From: an uncultured Clostridia bacterium
Lineage (GTDB): Bacteria > Bacillota > Clostridia > Peptostreptococcales > Anaerovoracaceae
DNA length: 64,000 bases
Direction of reading: 5' to 3'
Assembly: GCA_934255135.1 (NCBI GenBank)
Contig: CAKQMV010000005.1
Coordinates: 1 to 64,000, forward strand
Numbering within the stretch: position 1 is the first letter of the stretch; every line of letters begins with the position of its first letter. The notes under the pieces were generated by a model. It was not told the DNA's origin, searched no databases, and was given only the letters and a program-made list of their open reading frames with translations. The position numbers and the translations under genes were made by a program. Shown in pieces: positions 33,983 through 41,917 of the stretch.

Positions 33983-34465
33983 ATGTCAATTGAGAGAGTA
34001 AAGGCTTTTTTTGAACAATACGGGCTTGCAGACAAGGTGCTTGAATTTGATGTGTCTAGTGCGACGGTCGATCTGGCAGCGGAGGCTGTCGGGGTTGAGG
34101 GCGCACGAATCTGCAAGACTATCAGCTTCAAGAGAAAGGATGGAGGCTGTAATCTGATTCAGATGGCAGGCGATGCGAGAGTAGATAATAAGAAGTACAA
34201 AAAGTTTTTTGGCGAGAAGGGATCATTCCTGAGCCATGAGGAGGCTCTCGAATATACGGGATATGCCGTAGGAGGCGTATGCGCTTTTGACATCAGACGA
34301 GATGACGTTCATATATTCTGCGATGAATCTTTGAAGAGGTTTGAGACTGTTTTCCCAGCTTGTGGAACTTCAAACAGCGCAATTGAGCTGACTCCTGATG
34401 ATCTGTTTAAGTATTCTAATTCGACTGAATGGGTCGATGTGACAAAGCTACCAGAACTCGAATAA
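33983..34465 (+). CDS. YbaK/EbsC-type aminoacyl-tRNA deacylase
   Basis: 160 residues of the prolyl-tRNA-editing-domain family, which hydrolyses mischarged tRNAs such as Cys-tRNAPro or Ala-tRNAPro. The conserved lysine lies in ICKTISFKRK, and the pattern VGGVCAFDIRRDDVHIFCDE / PACGTSNSAIELTPDDL is family-like. The exact tRNA substrate cannot be read from sequence. GGAGG precedes the ATG. Confidence 0.88.
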   Translation: MSIERVKAFFEQYGLADKVLEFDVSSATVDLAAEAVGVEGARICKTISFKRKDGGCNLIQMAGDARVDNKKYKKFFGEKGSFLSHEEALEYTGYAVGGVCAFDIRRDDVHIFCDESLKRFETVFPACGTSNSAIELTPDDLFKYSNSTEWVDVTKLPELE

Positions 34466-34515
34466 GCATAAATGTTAATTTGTTAACAGAATCAAAAAAT
34501 AATTAAAAAATTGTA

Positions 34516-34553
34516 AAAATCCACCTAAAAATATTAGACAGGTGGATTTTTTT
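34516..34553 (+). terminator. Terminator after the YbaK-type gene
   Basis: AAAATCCACCT / AGGTGGATTTT 11-bp stem with a 13-nt loop and seven T. The loop contains TAGACA, the likely -35 of the next promoter. Confidence 0.88.
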
Positions 34554-34563
34554 GTTGTATAAT
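34535..34563 (+). promoter_or_regulatory. Promoter of the NSS transporter, -35 inside a terminator loop
   Basis: TAGACA at 34535-34540, a 17-bp spacer and TATAAT at 34558-34563. The leader of about 70 nt carries a GTTG/CAAC hairpin. Confidence 0.65.
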
Positions 34564-34638
34564 AATGCTAATTTCTCGTTGGATTTGTGGTGATTCAACA
34601 AAAAATAAGTAAAAAATTGCGAAAGGTAATAAAAAGAT

Positions 34639-36033
34639 ATGAAAGACAAGAGAGAAACGTGGAGCGGCAATATAGGATTTCTGATGGCCGCTGTAGGCTC
34701 AGCAGTAGGACTGGGCAACCTGTGGGGCTTCCCCTATAAAATGGGTAATAATGGCGGATTTGCATTCCTGGTATTTTATCTAATATTAGTAGTATTTGCA
34801 GGTTATGTACTTGTTATGACAGAGCTTGCTCTTGGTAGAGCAACAAGAAGCTCAATCATTCCGGCTTACAAGAAGGCTACAGATGGAAAGCTTACATTTG
34901 TTGGAGTATTCAGTGCACTCGCACCGTTCTTCATTCTTGGATTCTATTGCTACCTCGGTGGTTATTCTGTTAAGTATATGGTAGCGAACCTTGGTGATTT
35001 CTTCGGCGCAAGCTGGGGTGTAGGCGGAGTTGATGGAACTGAATTCTTCACAAATCTGTTCACAAACAGAGCTGAATCAGCAGTTTATACACTCCTGTTT
35101 ATCCTCGTTACAATTATCATTGTAAGCAAGGGTGTTGAAGGCGGAATTGAAAAGTTTAACAAAGTAGCAATGCCTGCACTTTTTGTGCTTCTCTGCATCG
35201 TAGTAGTAAGAAGCTGCACTCTTCCGGGTGCAGGTGCTGGAATCAGCTTCATGTTCAAACCTGATTTCTCAGTATGTGCAGGAACTGGATGGATTAAGGT
35301 ACTGGCTGCAGCTGGTGGTCAGATGTTCTTCTCTGTATCGCTCGGTATGGGTATTCTGGTAACTTACGGATCATATATTAAGAAGGGTGACGATATCGCA
35401 CTTTCAGGAATTGTTATCCCTCTTGCAGATACAATCATCGCACTCCTTGCTGGACTTGCAATCATGCCTGCAGTATTTGCATTCGGAATGGAGCCAACAA
35501 GTGGTCCAGGGCTTCTGTTTATGACTCTGCAGAATGTATTTAACAGCATGGGTAAGATGGGCGGCGTCTTCGGATTAATGTTCTATTTGCTTGTTGCTAT
35601 CGCAGCACTAACATCATCAATGTCTGTCCTCGAGGCAATTATCGGATCATTTATCGACAACGGTCTTGAGAAGGGCAAGGGTAACCAGCGTAAGAAGATT
35701 GCATGGATTGCTGGTGGCCTCTGTGCAATTATGGGAATAACTGTAGCATTAGATGGACTCGGAACTTATCTTCCTCCAATGTTCGGAAAGTTCTGCTGGC
35801 TTGATGGATATGATCTTCTTGCAGAGGGCCTGTTGATGCCAATCGCAGCATTCTTCACAGTGTGCTATTTTGGATGGGTTAAGAAGGACTTCCTTCCAGC
35901 TGAGATTAAGAATGGATCTGAGTTTAAGTCAGAGAGGTTCTACAGATTCTGCCTGAAGTGGATTGCACCTGTATTCTGTGCGTTCATTCTTATCGGTCAG
36001 ATCGATTCATTCTTCGGACTGGGACTTTTCTAA
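34639..36033 (+). CDS. Sodium-dependent amino-acid transporter, NSS (SNF) family
   Basis: 464 residues with about eleven or twelve membrane helices. The N-terminal W-x-x-x-x-GFLMAAVGSAVGLGNLWGFPYK with the unwound Na+/substrate site is the family hallmark (LeuT/TnaT-like). Bacterial members with this length import tryptophan, tyrosine or branched-chain amino acids; which one cannot be decided here, but any would feed the Stickland operon at the end of the window. It has its own promoter and is followed by a strong terminator at 36091. Confidence 0.92.
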   Translation: MKDKRETWSGNIGFLMAAVGSAVGLGNLWGFPYKMGNNGGFAFLVFYLILVVFAGYVLVMTELALGRATRSSIIPAYKKATDGKLTFVGVFSALAPFFILGFYCYLGGYSVKYMVANLGDFFGASWGVGGVDGTEFFTNLFTNRAESAVYTLLFILVTIIIVSKGVEGGIEKFNKVAMPALFVLLCIVVVRSCTLPGAGAGISFMFKPDFSVCAGTGWIKVLAAAGGQMFFSVSLGMGILVTYGSYIKKGDDIALSGIVIPLADTIIALLAGLAIMPAVFAFGMEPTSGPGLLFMTLQNVFNSMGKMGGVFGLMFYLLVAIAALTSSMSVLEAIIGSFIDNGLEKGKGNQRKKIAWIAGGLCAIMGITVALDGLGTYLPPMFGKFCWLDGYDLLAEGLLMPIAAFFTVCYFGWVKKDFLPAEIKNGSEFKSERFYRFCLKWIAPVFCAFILIGQIDSFFGLGLF

Positions 36034-36090
36034 GTCTGTTATAAGACTTCTGTCTTACTTAAAATAAAACAAATCAAACAAATGAAGATG

Positions 36091-36131
36091 AAAGACACTC
36101 TTAGTATCGGTATGATAAGGAGTGTCTTTTA
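36091..36131 (+). terminator. Terminator of the NSS transporter gene
   Basis: Perfect 10-bp stem AAAGACACTC / GAGTGTCTTT with a 19-nt loop, then a T-rich tail. Confidence 0.85.
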
Positions 36132-36182
36132 TTATATTTATGGATAGATAACAAAATAATATTAGAGATTTTACAAAATATG

Positions 36183-36211
36183 TTGACAGATGCCAATTAA
36201 ACGTATATCAT
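36183..36211 (+). promoter_or_regulatory. Promoter of the amino-acid ABC transporter operon
   Basis: Consensus TTGACA at 36183-36188, a 17-bp spacer and TATCAT at 36206-36211. Transcription would start near 36218, giving a leader of about 147 nt. Confidence 0.85.
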
Positions 36212-36217
36212 AACATC

Positions 36218-36361
36218 ATCACAGTAATACTTTAACACGCTAAAGCATTCAAGCGAGCAAAGACAATTCAGGCAGTGACCGGTAAGCTTGAAGTAAGTTG
36301 GAAAGAATACTACAGATTAGTATTAAATAATTAATGAATAGAAAGAAGAAAGAGGGTACGA
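36218..36361 (+). promoter_or_regulatory. Long leader of the amino-acid ABC operon, candidate structured RNA
   Basis: The 147-nt leader contains TTCAAGC, complementary to GCTTGAA about 37 nt later, enclosing a purine-rich loop. I see no T-box or lysine-riboswitch signature, and no terminator before the first ATG. Function unassigned. Confidence 0.3.
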
Positions 36362-36364
36362 CAA

Positions 36365-37168
36365 ATGAAGAAGTATATATCAATGGTTCTTGTAGCAGTT
36401 ATGGCACTTACAACGATGATATTAATGACTGGCTGTGGAAGTGACAGTTCAAGCGACATGAAGGATTCAGAATATGTAGCAGATCAGGGCAAGCTGATTG
36501 TAGGCATTACAGACTTTGAGCCAATGGACTATAAGGATAAGGATGGAAACTGGATTGGATTTGATGCAGATATGGCTAAGGCTTTTGCAAAGTCACTCGG
36601 AGTAGAAGCAGAGTTTGTAGAAATTGACTGGGATCAGAAAGAGCTTGAGCTTGAGAACAAGAGCATTGATGTGGTATGGAATGGAATGACACTAACTGAT
36701 GCTATTAAGGAAGCAATGGCTACATCAAACCCATACTGCGACAATGGACAGGTTGTAGTAGTAAGTAAGGACAAGGCTGCTAAGTATAAGGATGCAGATG
36801 CATGCAAGGATCTAGTATTCGCAGTAGAGGCTGGCTCAGCAGGAGCACTCGTTGCTTCAGAGAATGGATACGAAGTAACAGAGGTTCAGACACAGGCTAA
36901 CGCACTCATGGAGGTTAAAGCAGGAACTGCAGATGCATGTATCATCGACCTTCTGATGGCAGATGCGATGATCGGCGAAGGTACATCATATCCTGATCTT
37001 GCTACAGCCGCTAAGCTATCAAGCGAGCAGTACGGTGTTGGATTCAGAAAGGGATCTGACCTTGCAGAGAAGTTAAATGAGTTCTTCGTAACTTCATACG
37101 AGGATGGTTCAATGCAGAAGTGTGCTGATAAGTATAAGGTTGGCGCATCTGTAATCGAACAGAAGTAA
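36365..37168 (+). CDS. Polar amino-acid ABC transporter, substrate-binding lipoprotein
   Basis: 267 residues. A lipoprotein signal peptide ends in the lipobox LMTGC with the modified Cys at about residue 22, then a Ser/Asp linker. The rest is a type II periplasmic-binding fold (LIVGITDFEPMDYKDKDGNWIGFDADMAKAFA by its conserved opening). The family binds glutamine, histidine, arginine, cystine or related ligands. First gene of a three-gene operon with permease and ATPase. Confidence 0.93.
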   Translation: MKKYISMVLVAVMALTTMILMTGCGSDSSSDMKDSEYVADQGKLIVGITDFEPMDYKDKDGNWIGFDADMAKAFAKSLGVEAEFVEIDWDQKELELENKSIDVVWNGMTLTDAIKEAMATSNPYCDNGQVVVVSKDKAAKYKDADACKDLVFAVEAGSAGALVASENGYEVTEVQTQANALMEVKAGTADACIIDLLMADAMIGEGTSYPDLATAAKLSSEQYGVGFRKGSDLAEKLNEFFVTSYEDGSMQKCADKYKVGASVIEQK

Positions 37169-37207
37169 ACAGTATATAAGAGTATAACAATAAACTAAAG
37201 TAGTACC

Positions 37208-37229
37208 GGCTGCGTGAAGATGCGCAGCC
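37208..37229 (+). promoter_or_regulatory. Intercistronic hairpin after the binding-protein gene
   Basis: GGCTGCG / CGCAGCC perfect 7-bp stem with an 8-nt loop and no T-run, in the gap between binding protein and permease. Such hairpins often stabilise the upstream mRNA so that the binding protein is made in excess. Confidence 0.55.
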
Positions 37230-37254
37230 AGAATTACGCTAAAAAGGAGATACC

Positions 37255-37911
37255 ATGTTTCAGACAGTTATGACCGAGCTGACGTTCGGCTTTGGAAATA
37301 CAATAGAGATTTTTATACTGACTCTGCTCGGTTCACTACCACTTGGGCTGATTCTTGCTTTTGGTTCAATGAGCAACTTCAAACCTCTCAAGGCTTTGGT
37401 GCGATTTTTTATCTGGGTTATCAGAGGCACTCCGTTGATGCTTCAGCTTATAATCGTATATTACGGCCCAGGACTCGTGTTTGGAACTAATATCTGGGGA
37501 ATCGGAAATGAGGGTAGATTTATTGCAGTAATGGTAGCTTTCATAATTAATTATGCTTTCTATTTCTCTGAAATCTACAGAGGTGGAATCGAGAGCATTC
37601 CTCAGGGACAGTATGAAGCAGGTGCGGTACTTGGAATGACTAAGAGACAGATATTTTTCAACGTAGTTCTGCTTCAGGTTATAAAGAGAATCATCCCTCC
37701 AATGGGAAATGAGATTATTACACTAGTTAAGGATACTTCTCTTGCAAGAGTTATTGCAGTATATGAGGTTATTTGGGCAGGACAGAATTTTATCAAGTCT
37801 GCAGGAATCATCTGGCCTCTATTCATGACAGCAGTATATTATCTTGCTTTTACAGGAATTGTTCAGATTGCACTTAATCGTATCGAAAAGAAGCTATCGT
37901 ATTTCAATTAG
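37255..37911 (+). CDS. Polar amino-acid ABC transporter, permease
   Basis: 218 residues with about five membrane helices of the HisM/GlnP family. The WVIRGTPLMLQLIIVYYG segment and the EAA loop (YEAGAVLGMTKRQIFFNVVLLQ) that docks on the ATPase are diagnostic. A single permease gene implies a homodimer. AAGGAG precedes the ATG and GGAGG links it to the next gene. Confidence 0.94.
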   Translation: MFQTVMTELTFGFGNTIEIFILTLLGSLPLGLILAFGSMSNFKPLKALVRFFIWVIRGTPLMLQLIIVYYGPGLVFGTNIWGIGNEGRFIAVMVAFIINYAFYFSEIYRGGIESIPQGQYEAGAVLGMTKRQIFFNVVLLQVIKRIIPPMGNEIITLVKDTSLARVIAVYEVIWAGQNFIKSAGIIWPLFMTAVYYLAFTGIVQIALNRIEKKLSYFN

Positions 37912-37920
37912 GAGGATGCC

Positions 37921-38670
37921 ATGTCAATACTTGAGGTTAAAGGCTTTACGAAGTCATTTGGAGATGTTCAGGTTCTTAAGGGCGTGGACTTCTCAATAGA
38001 AGAAGGGGAGGTTCTTGCAATAATAGGTCCGTCGGGAGGAGGCAAGACGACACTCCTTCGTTGTATAAACTTTCTTGAGCGGGCTGATGGAGGCACTCTC
38101 TCTATCAAAAATAAAGTGATTTATGATGGAAACAACCCGAATATAACAGAAGAAGAGATAAGACAGAATCGTCTGCACCTTGGTCTTGTGTTTCAGCAGT
38201 TCAATCTGTTTCCGCAATACACTGCGCTAGAGAACGTAACTCTTGCGCCGAAGCTCAGTCGCAAATGGCCGGAGGATGAGATTGTGGAGAGAGGCAAAGA
38301 CCTTTTGGCCAGGGTCGGTCTCGCTGATAAAATGAACAACTATCCGTGCATGCTTTCCGGCGGACAGCAGCAGAGGGTTGCAATCGCGAGAGCGCTTGCG
38401 ATGCAGCCAGATATTCTGTGCTTCGATGAACCAACATCTTCGCTAGATCCGGAGATTACAGTTGAGGTTCTAAGGGTTATGAAGAAGCTTGCGGATGAGA
38501 ACAGAACCATGGTGGTTGTAACCCATGAGATGGGATTTGCAAGAGAAGTTGCAGATAAGGTGATTTTTATAGATGGTGGAGTGATTGCTGAATGCGGAAC
38601 TCCGGAGGAAATATTCGAAAATCCGAAGTCTTGGAGGCTAAAAGAGTTCCTTGGTTCGGTAGTTGGATAG
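37921..38670 (+). CDS. Polar amino-acid ABC transporter, ATPase
   Basis: 249 residues of the GlnQ/HisP type. Walker A GPSGGGKTT (residues 37-45), Q-loop FQQFNLFPQYTALENV, signature LSGGQQQRVAIARALAM, Walker B ILCFDEPTSSLDPE, and switch His in VVTHEMGFA. It powers the permease encoded immediately upstream. Confidence 0.96.
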   Translation: MSILEVKGFTKSFGDVQVLKGVDFSIEEGEVLAIIGPSGGGKTTLLRCINFLERADGGTLSIKNKVIYDGNNPNITEEEIRQNRLHLGLVFQQFNLFPQYTALENVTLAPKLSRKWPEDEIVERGKDLLARVGLADKMNNYPCMLSGGQQQRVAIARALAMQPDILCFDEPTSSLDPEITVEVLRVMKKLADENRTMVVVTHEMGFAREVADKVIFIDGGVIAECGTPEEIFENPKSWRLKEFLGSVVG

Positions 38671-38717
38671 ATGATTCGTATATTGTGCTTTTTTTAAGTA
38701 TGTTAATCTTATAACGC

Positions 38718-38747
38718 TCGACAAAAACATCTGCGAGAAGTTATAAT
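38718..38747 (+). promoter_or_regulatory. Promoter of the glycine cleavage operon
   Basis: TCGACA at 38718-38723, an 18-bp spacer and TATAAT at 38742-38747, about 30 bp before the glycine riboswitch. Confidence 0.7.
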
Positions 38748-38779
38748 AAATACATAAAAATTCGCACATATGACGGATG

Positions 38780-38919
38780 ATGGGCACGGGAGAGATCTCA
38801 CGCTGAGGCGCCGAAGGGGCAGAATGGTAAACTCTCAGGCAAAAGGACCGTGTTCTGACGTAACTCTGGAAAGAGCGAGAGCCACCGAAGAAGCAAATCT
38901 TTCAGGTAAGAAGACAGAG
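38780..38919 (+). promoter_or_regulatory. Tandem glycine riboswitch
   Basis: Two consecutive glycine aptamers. Aptamer 1 (about 38780-38855) has GGGAGAG, GCGCCGAAGGGGCA and AAACTCTCAGGCAAAAGGAC, the consensus pattern. Aptamer 2 (about 38864-38919) has the same pattern: CCACCGAAGAAGCAAATC, then TCAGGTAAGAAGAC, closed by CTCTG/CAGAG. It lies directly before gcvT, its commonest target. The following terminator shares bases with the closing stem of aptamer 2, which fits a glycine-induced ON switch. Confidence 0.96.
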
Positions 38920-38953
38920 GCGCATTTGACCTTCGGGCCACGTGCGTCTTTTT
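38918..38953 (+). terminator. Expression-platform terminator of the glycine riboswitch
   Basis: AGGCGCA (38918-38924) pairs with TGCGTCT (38943-38949), with an inner TG-CC/GG-CA stem around TTCG, followed by T5. Its first bases overlap the 3' strand of the aptamer 2 closing helix. Confidence 0.85.
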
Positions 38954-39002
38954 ATGTTTAATAAAAATAGTTAATTCTAAATATTTTACGGAGGTGAGTC
39001 CA

Positions 39003-40091
39003 ATGGAACTCAAAACACCACTATATGACACACATGTAAAGTACAACGGCAAGATCGTACCTTTCGGAGGATTCCTTCTTCCTGTACAGTACGAGGCAGG
39101 AGTAATCAAGGAACATATGGCAGTAAGAACTGCATGCGGACTCTTTGATGTATCTCACATGGGTGAGATAACATTCAAGGGACCTGATGCTCTTAAGAAC
39201 CTCAACCATATCATGACTAACGATTTCACTGATATGGCTGATGGTGATGCTAGATATTCTCCTATGGCTAATGAGAACGGCGGAACAGTAGATGATCTTA
39301 TTGTTTACAAGAAGGCAGACAACGATTATCTTATCGTAGTAAATGCAGCTAATACTGACAAGGACTATGCCTGGATGTGCGATCATAAGATCGGTGACTG
39401 CGAGATGGAGAATATCTCAGCATCAATGGGGCAGCTTGCACTTCAGGGGCCTCTTGCTCAGAAGATTCTAGAGAAGATTGCTGATCCTGCAGATATTCCT
39501 GAGGGATATTACACAGCAAACTTTAACGGCAAGGTTGCAGGAATCGACTGCATTATCTCAAGAACTGGATATACAGGAGAGGACGGATTCGAGCTTTACA
39601 TGGCTGCAGAGGATGCAGTTACACTCTGGGAGGCACTTATCGAGGCTGGTAAGGAAGATGGACTTCTTCCATGCGGACTTGGTGCAAGAGACACTCTAAG
39701 ACTTGAGGCAGCTATGCCACTTTACGGTCACGAGATGAACGAGGAGAGCTCACCTAGATATGCTAGACTCGGAATCTTCATCAAGAAGGATAAGGAAGAG
39801 TTCGTTGGTAAGGACGCTCTTATGGCTCAGGTTCCTCTTCAGAAGAGAGGTATCGGTCTTAAGGTTACAGGCAGAGGAATCATCAGAGAGAACTGTGATC
39901 TCTATGATGGAGACAAGCTTGTTGGTAAGACTACTTCAGGAACTCACAGCCCTTACTTCAAGGAGTCAATCGCTCTTGCTATCGTAGATGCACCTTACAA
40001 GGAGCCAGGAACTAAGCTTTACGCTGACGTAAGAGGCCGTAAGATTGAGGCTGAAATCGTTAAGCTTCCATTCTACAAGAGAGAGAAGTAG
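39003..40091 (+). CDS. gcvT: Glycine cleavage system T protein (aminomethyltransferase)
   Basis: 362 residues; transfers the methylene from aminomethyl-lipoyl-H to tetrahydrofolate and releases ammonia. Recognised from LYDTHVKYNGKIVPFGGFLLP, GLFDVSHMGEI, RTGYTGEDGFELY and GARDTLRLEAAMPLYGHE. The ATG at 39003 follows GGAGGTGA. First gene of the riboswitch-controlled gcv operon. Confidence 0.97.
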   Translation: MELKTPLYDTHVKYNGKIVPFGGFLLPVQYEAGVIKEHMAVRTACGLFDVSHMGEITFKGPDALKNLNHIMTNDFTDMADGDARYSPMANENGGTVDDLIVYKKADNDYLIVVNAANTDKDYAWMCDHKIGDCEMENISASMGQLALQGPLAQKILEKIADPADIPEGYYTANFNGKVAGIDCIISRTGYTGEDGFELYMAAEDAVTLWEALIEAGKEDGLLPCGLGARDTLRLEAAMPLYGHEMNEESSPRYARLGIFIKKDKEEFVGKDALMAQVPLQKRGIGLKVTGRGIIRENCDLYDGDKLVGKTTSGTHSPYFKESIALAIVDAPYKEPGTKLYADVRGRKIEAEIVKLPFYKREK

Positions 40092-40119
40092 TAACGGTAA
40101 TTTTTATAACACAGTGTTT

Positions 40120-40146
40120 AACGGAATCCGCTAAGCGGAATCCGTT
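40120..40146 (+). promoter_or_regulatory. Intercistronic hairpin between gcvT and gcvH
   Basis: AACGGAATCCGC (40120-40131) faces GCGGAATCCGTT (40135-40146): a 12-bp stem with one mismatch and a 3-nt loop, with no T-run. It may set relative mRNA stability of gcvT and gcvH. Confidence 0.55.
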
Positions 40147-40203
40147 ATCAGCCCTTATTAAGGGTAATTAATAGATCTATTTAATTTACGGAGGTAAACT
40201 ATC

Positions 40204-40584
40204 ATGAATTTTCCAGCAGAACTAAAGTACTCAAAGTCACACGAGTGGATTAAGGACAACGGAGATGGCACATTCACAATCGGAATCTCTGATTTTGCAC
40301 AGGATGCCCTTGGCGATCTCGTATTCGCTAACCTTCCTGAAGAGGGCGATGCTGTAACTGTAGAAGAGGCATTCGGAGATGTTGAGTCAGTAAAGGCTGT
40401 TTCAGATGTACTTTCACCTGTAACTGCTGAGGTAGTTGAGATCAACGAGGAGCTCCTTGACGCTCCAGAGTCAATCAACGAGGATCCATATGGTGCTTGG
40501 TTCATTAAGGTTGCTAATGTAACAGAAACTGAGGAGCTTCTAGATGCTGAGGCTTATGAGGCATTTTGTGCTACAGAGGCATAA
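40204..40584 (+). CDS. gcvH: Glycine cleavage system H protein
   Basis: 126 residues; the lipoylated shuttle protein. The lipoyl lysine lies in FGDVESVKAVSDVLSP; the N-terminus LKYSKSHEWIKDNGDGTFTIG is typical. GGAGG precedes the ATG. Lipoylation is probably done by the lplA product encoded at 43341. Confidence 0.97.
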   Translation: MNFPAELKYSKSHEWIKDNGDGTFTIGISDFAQDALGDLVFANLPEEGDAVTVEEAFGDVESVKAVSDVLSPVTAEVVEINEELLDAPESINEDPYGAWFIKVANVTETEELLDAEAYEAFCATEA

Positions 40585-40599
40585 GGAGGAAAATATAAA

Positions 40600-41916
40600 A
40601 TGGGATCATACATTCCTAATACCGAGGCTGAACAGCTGCAGATGCTGAAGGAGGCGGGCTTCGAGAGTTTCGAGGATATGCTTTCAGTAATTCCTGCAGA
40701 GGTTAAGCTTGGAAGAGAGCTTAACATTCCTGAAGGAAAGTCAGAGCTCGAGGTTAGCCGCGAGATGAAGAAGATCGCTGCTAAGAACAAGATTTACGAT
40801 ACAGTATTCAGAGGAGCTGGCGCATACAAGCACTATGTTCCTGCTATTGTTAACACAATTGCTAACAAGGAAGAGTTCCTTACAGCATACACTCCATACC
40901 AGGCTGAGATCAGCCAGGGTATTCTTCAGTCTATCTTCGAGTATCAGACTATGATCTGTGAGCTGACTGGAATGGACGTAGCAAATGCTTCTGTTTATGA
41001 CGGAGCTACTGCTGCTGCTGAGGCTTGTGCAATGTGTCAGGAGCGTAAGCGCCACACTGTATATGTTTCAGAGACTGTAAATCCATACACTCTTTCAGTA
41101 ATCAAGACTTACTGCTTCGGAAGCAACGTTGATGTTAAGGTTGTTCCTGCATGCAAGTGCTGCGGAAGAACTAACACTGAGAAGCTCGCTGAGATGCTTG
41201 ATTCTGAGAGTGCATGTTTCGTTGTTCAGCACCCTAACTATTACGGAATTCTTGAGGATATCGAGACTATCGAAAAGACTGTTCACGAGGCAGGCGCTAA
41301 GCTTGTTATGAGCTGCAACCCTGTAACTCTCGGAACACTTAAGACTCCAGCAGAGTACGGTGCAGACGTTGCTGTAGGCGACGGACAGCCTTTTGGCCTA
41401 GGACTCGCTTTCGGAGGACCATATCTCGGATACATGGCAACAACTTCTAAGATGATGCGTAAGATTCCTGGTCGTATCGTAGGTGAGACTGTTGATACAC
41501 AGGGCGAGAGAGGTTTCGTGCTTACTCTTCAGGCAAGAGAGCAGCATATCAGAAGAGAGAAGGCATCAAGCAATATCTGTTCTAACCAGGCTCTTTGTGC
41601 TCTTACTGCTTCAGTTTATCTTGCAGCCGTTGGTCCTGATGGACTTAAGGAGGTTGCAGATCAGTGTGTAGCTAAGGCTCATTACCTTGCTTCAAAGCTG
41701 ACTGAGGCAGGACTTTCACTCAAGTATGACAAGCCATTCTTCAATGAGTTTGTAACTGAGTGCAAGTGCGCAGACGCTGTAATCGATGCATGTGCTAAGG
41801 AAGGAATCCTTGCAGGCCTTAAGCTCAGCGACACAGAGATTCTCTGGTGTGCAACAGAGCTTAACACTGCATGTGAGATCGAGAAGGTTGCAGCAATCGT
41901 AAAGGAGGTGTGCTAG
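40600..41916 (+). CDS. gcvPA: Glycine dehydrogenase (decarboxylating) subunit 1
   Basis: 438 residues; N-terminal half of P protein in the two-subunit form found in Firmicutes. GSYIPNTEAEQLQMLKEAGF, DTVFRGAGAYKHYVPAIV and YTPYQAEISQGILQSIFE are diagnostic. It pairs with the PLP-bearing subunit 2 encoded 1 bp downstream. Confidence 0.97.
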   Translation: MGSYIPNTEAEQLQMLKEAGFESFEDMLSVIPAEVKLGRELNIPEGKSELEVSREMKKIAAKNKIYDTVFRGAGAYKHYVPAIVNTIANKEEFLTAYTPYQAEISQGILQSIFEYQTMICELTGMDVANASVYDGATAAAEACAMCQERKRHTVYVSETVNPYTLSVIKTYCFGSNVDVKVVPACKCCGRTNTEKLAEMLDSESACFVVQHPNYYGILEDIETIEKTVHEAGAKLVMSCNPVTLGTLKTPAEYGADVAVGDGQPFGLGLAFGGPYLGYMATTSKMMRKIPGRIVGETVDTQGERGFVLTLQAREQHIRREKASSNICSNQALCALTASVYLAAVGPDGLKEVADQCVAKAHYLASKLTEAGLSLKYDKPFFNEFVTECKCADAVIDACAKEGILAGLKLSDTEILWCATELNTACEIEKVAAIVKEVC

Positions 41917-41917
41917 T

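Noticed and set aside
36218..36361. T-box or lysine riboswitch in the ABC transporter leader
   Set aside because: No T-box AGGGTGGNACCGCG motif and no lysine-aptamer core could be found.
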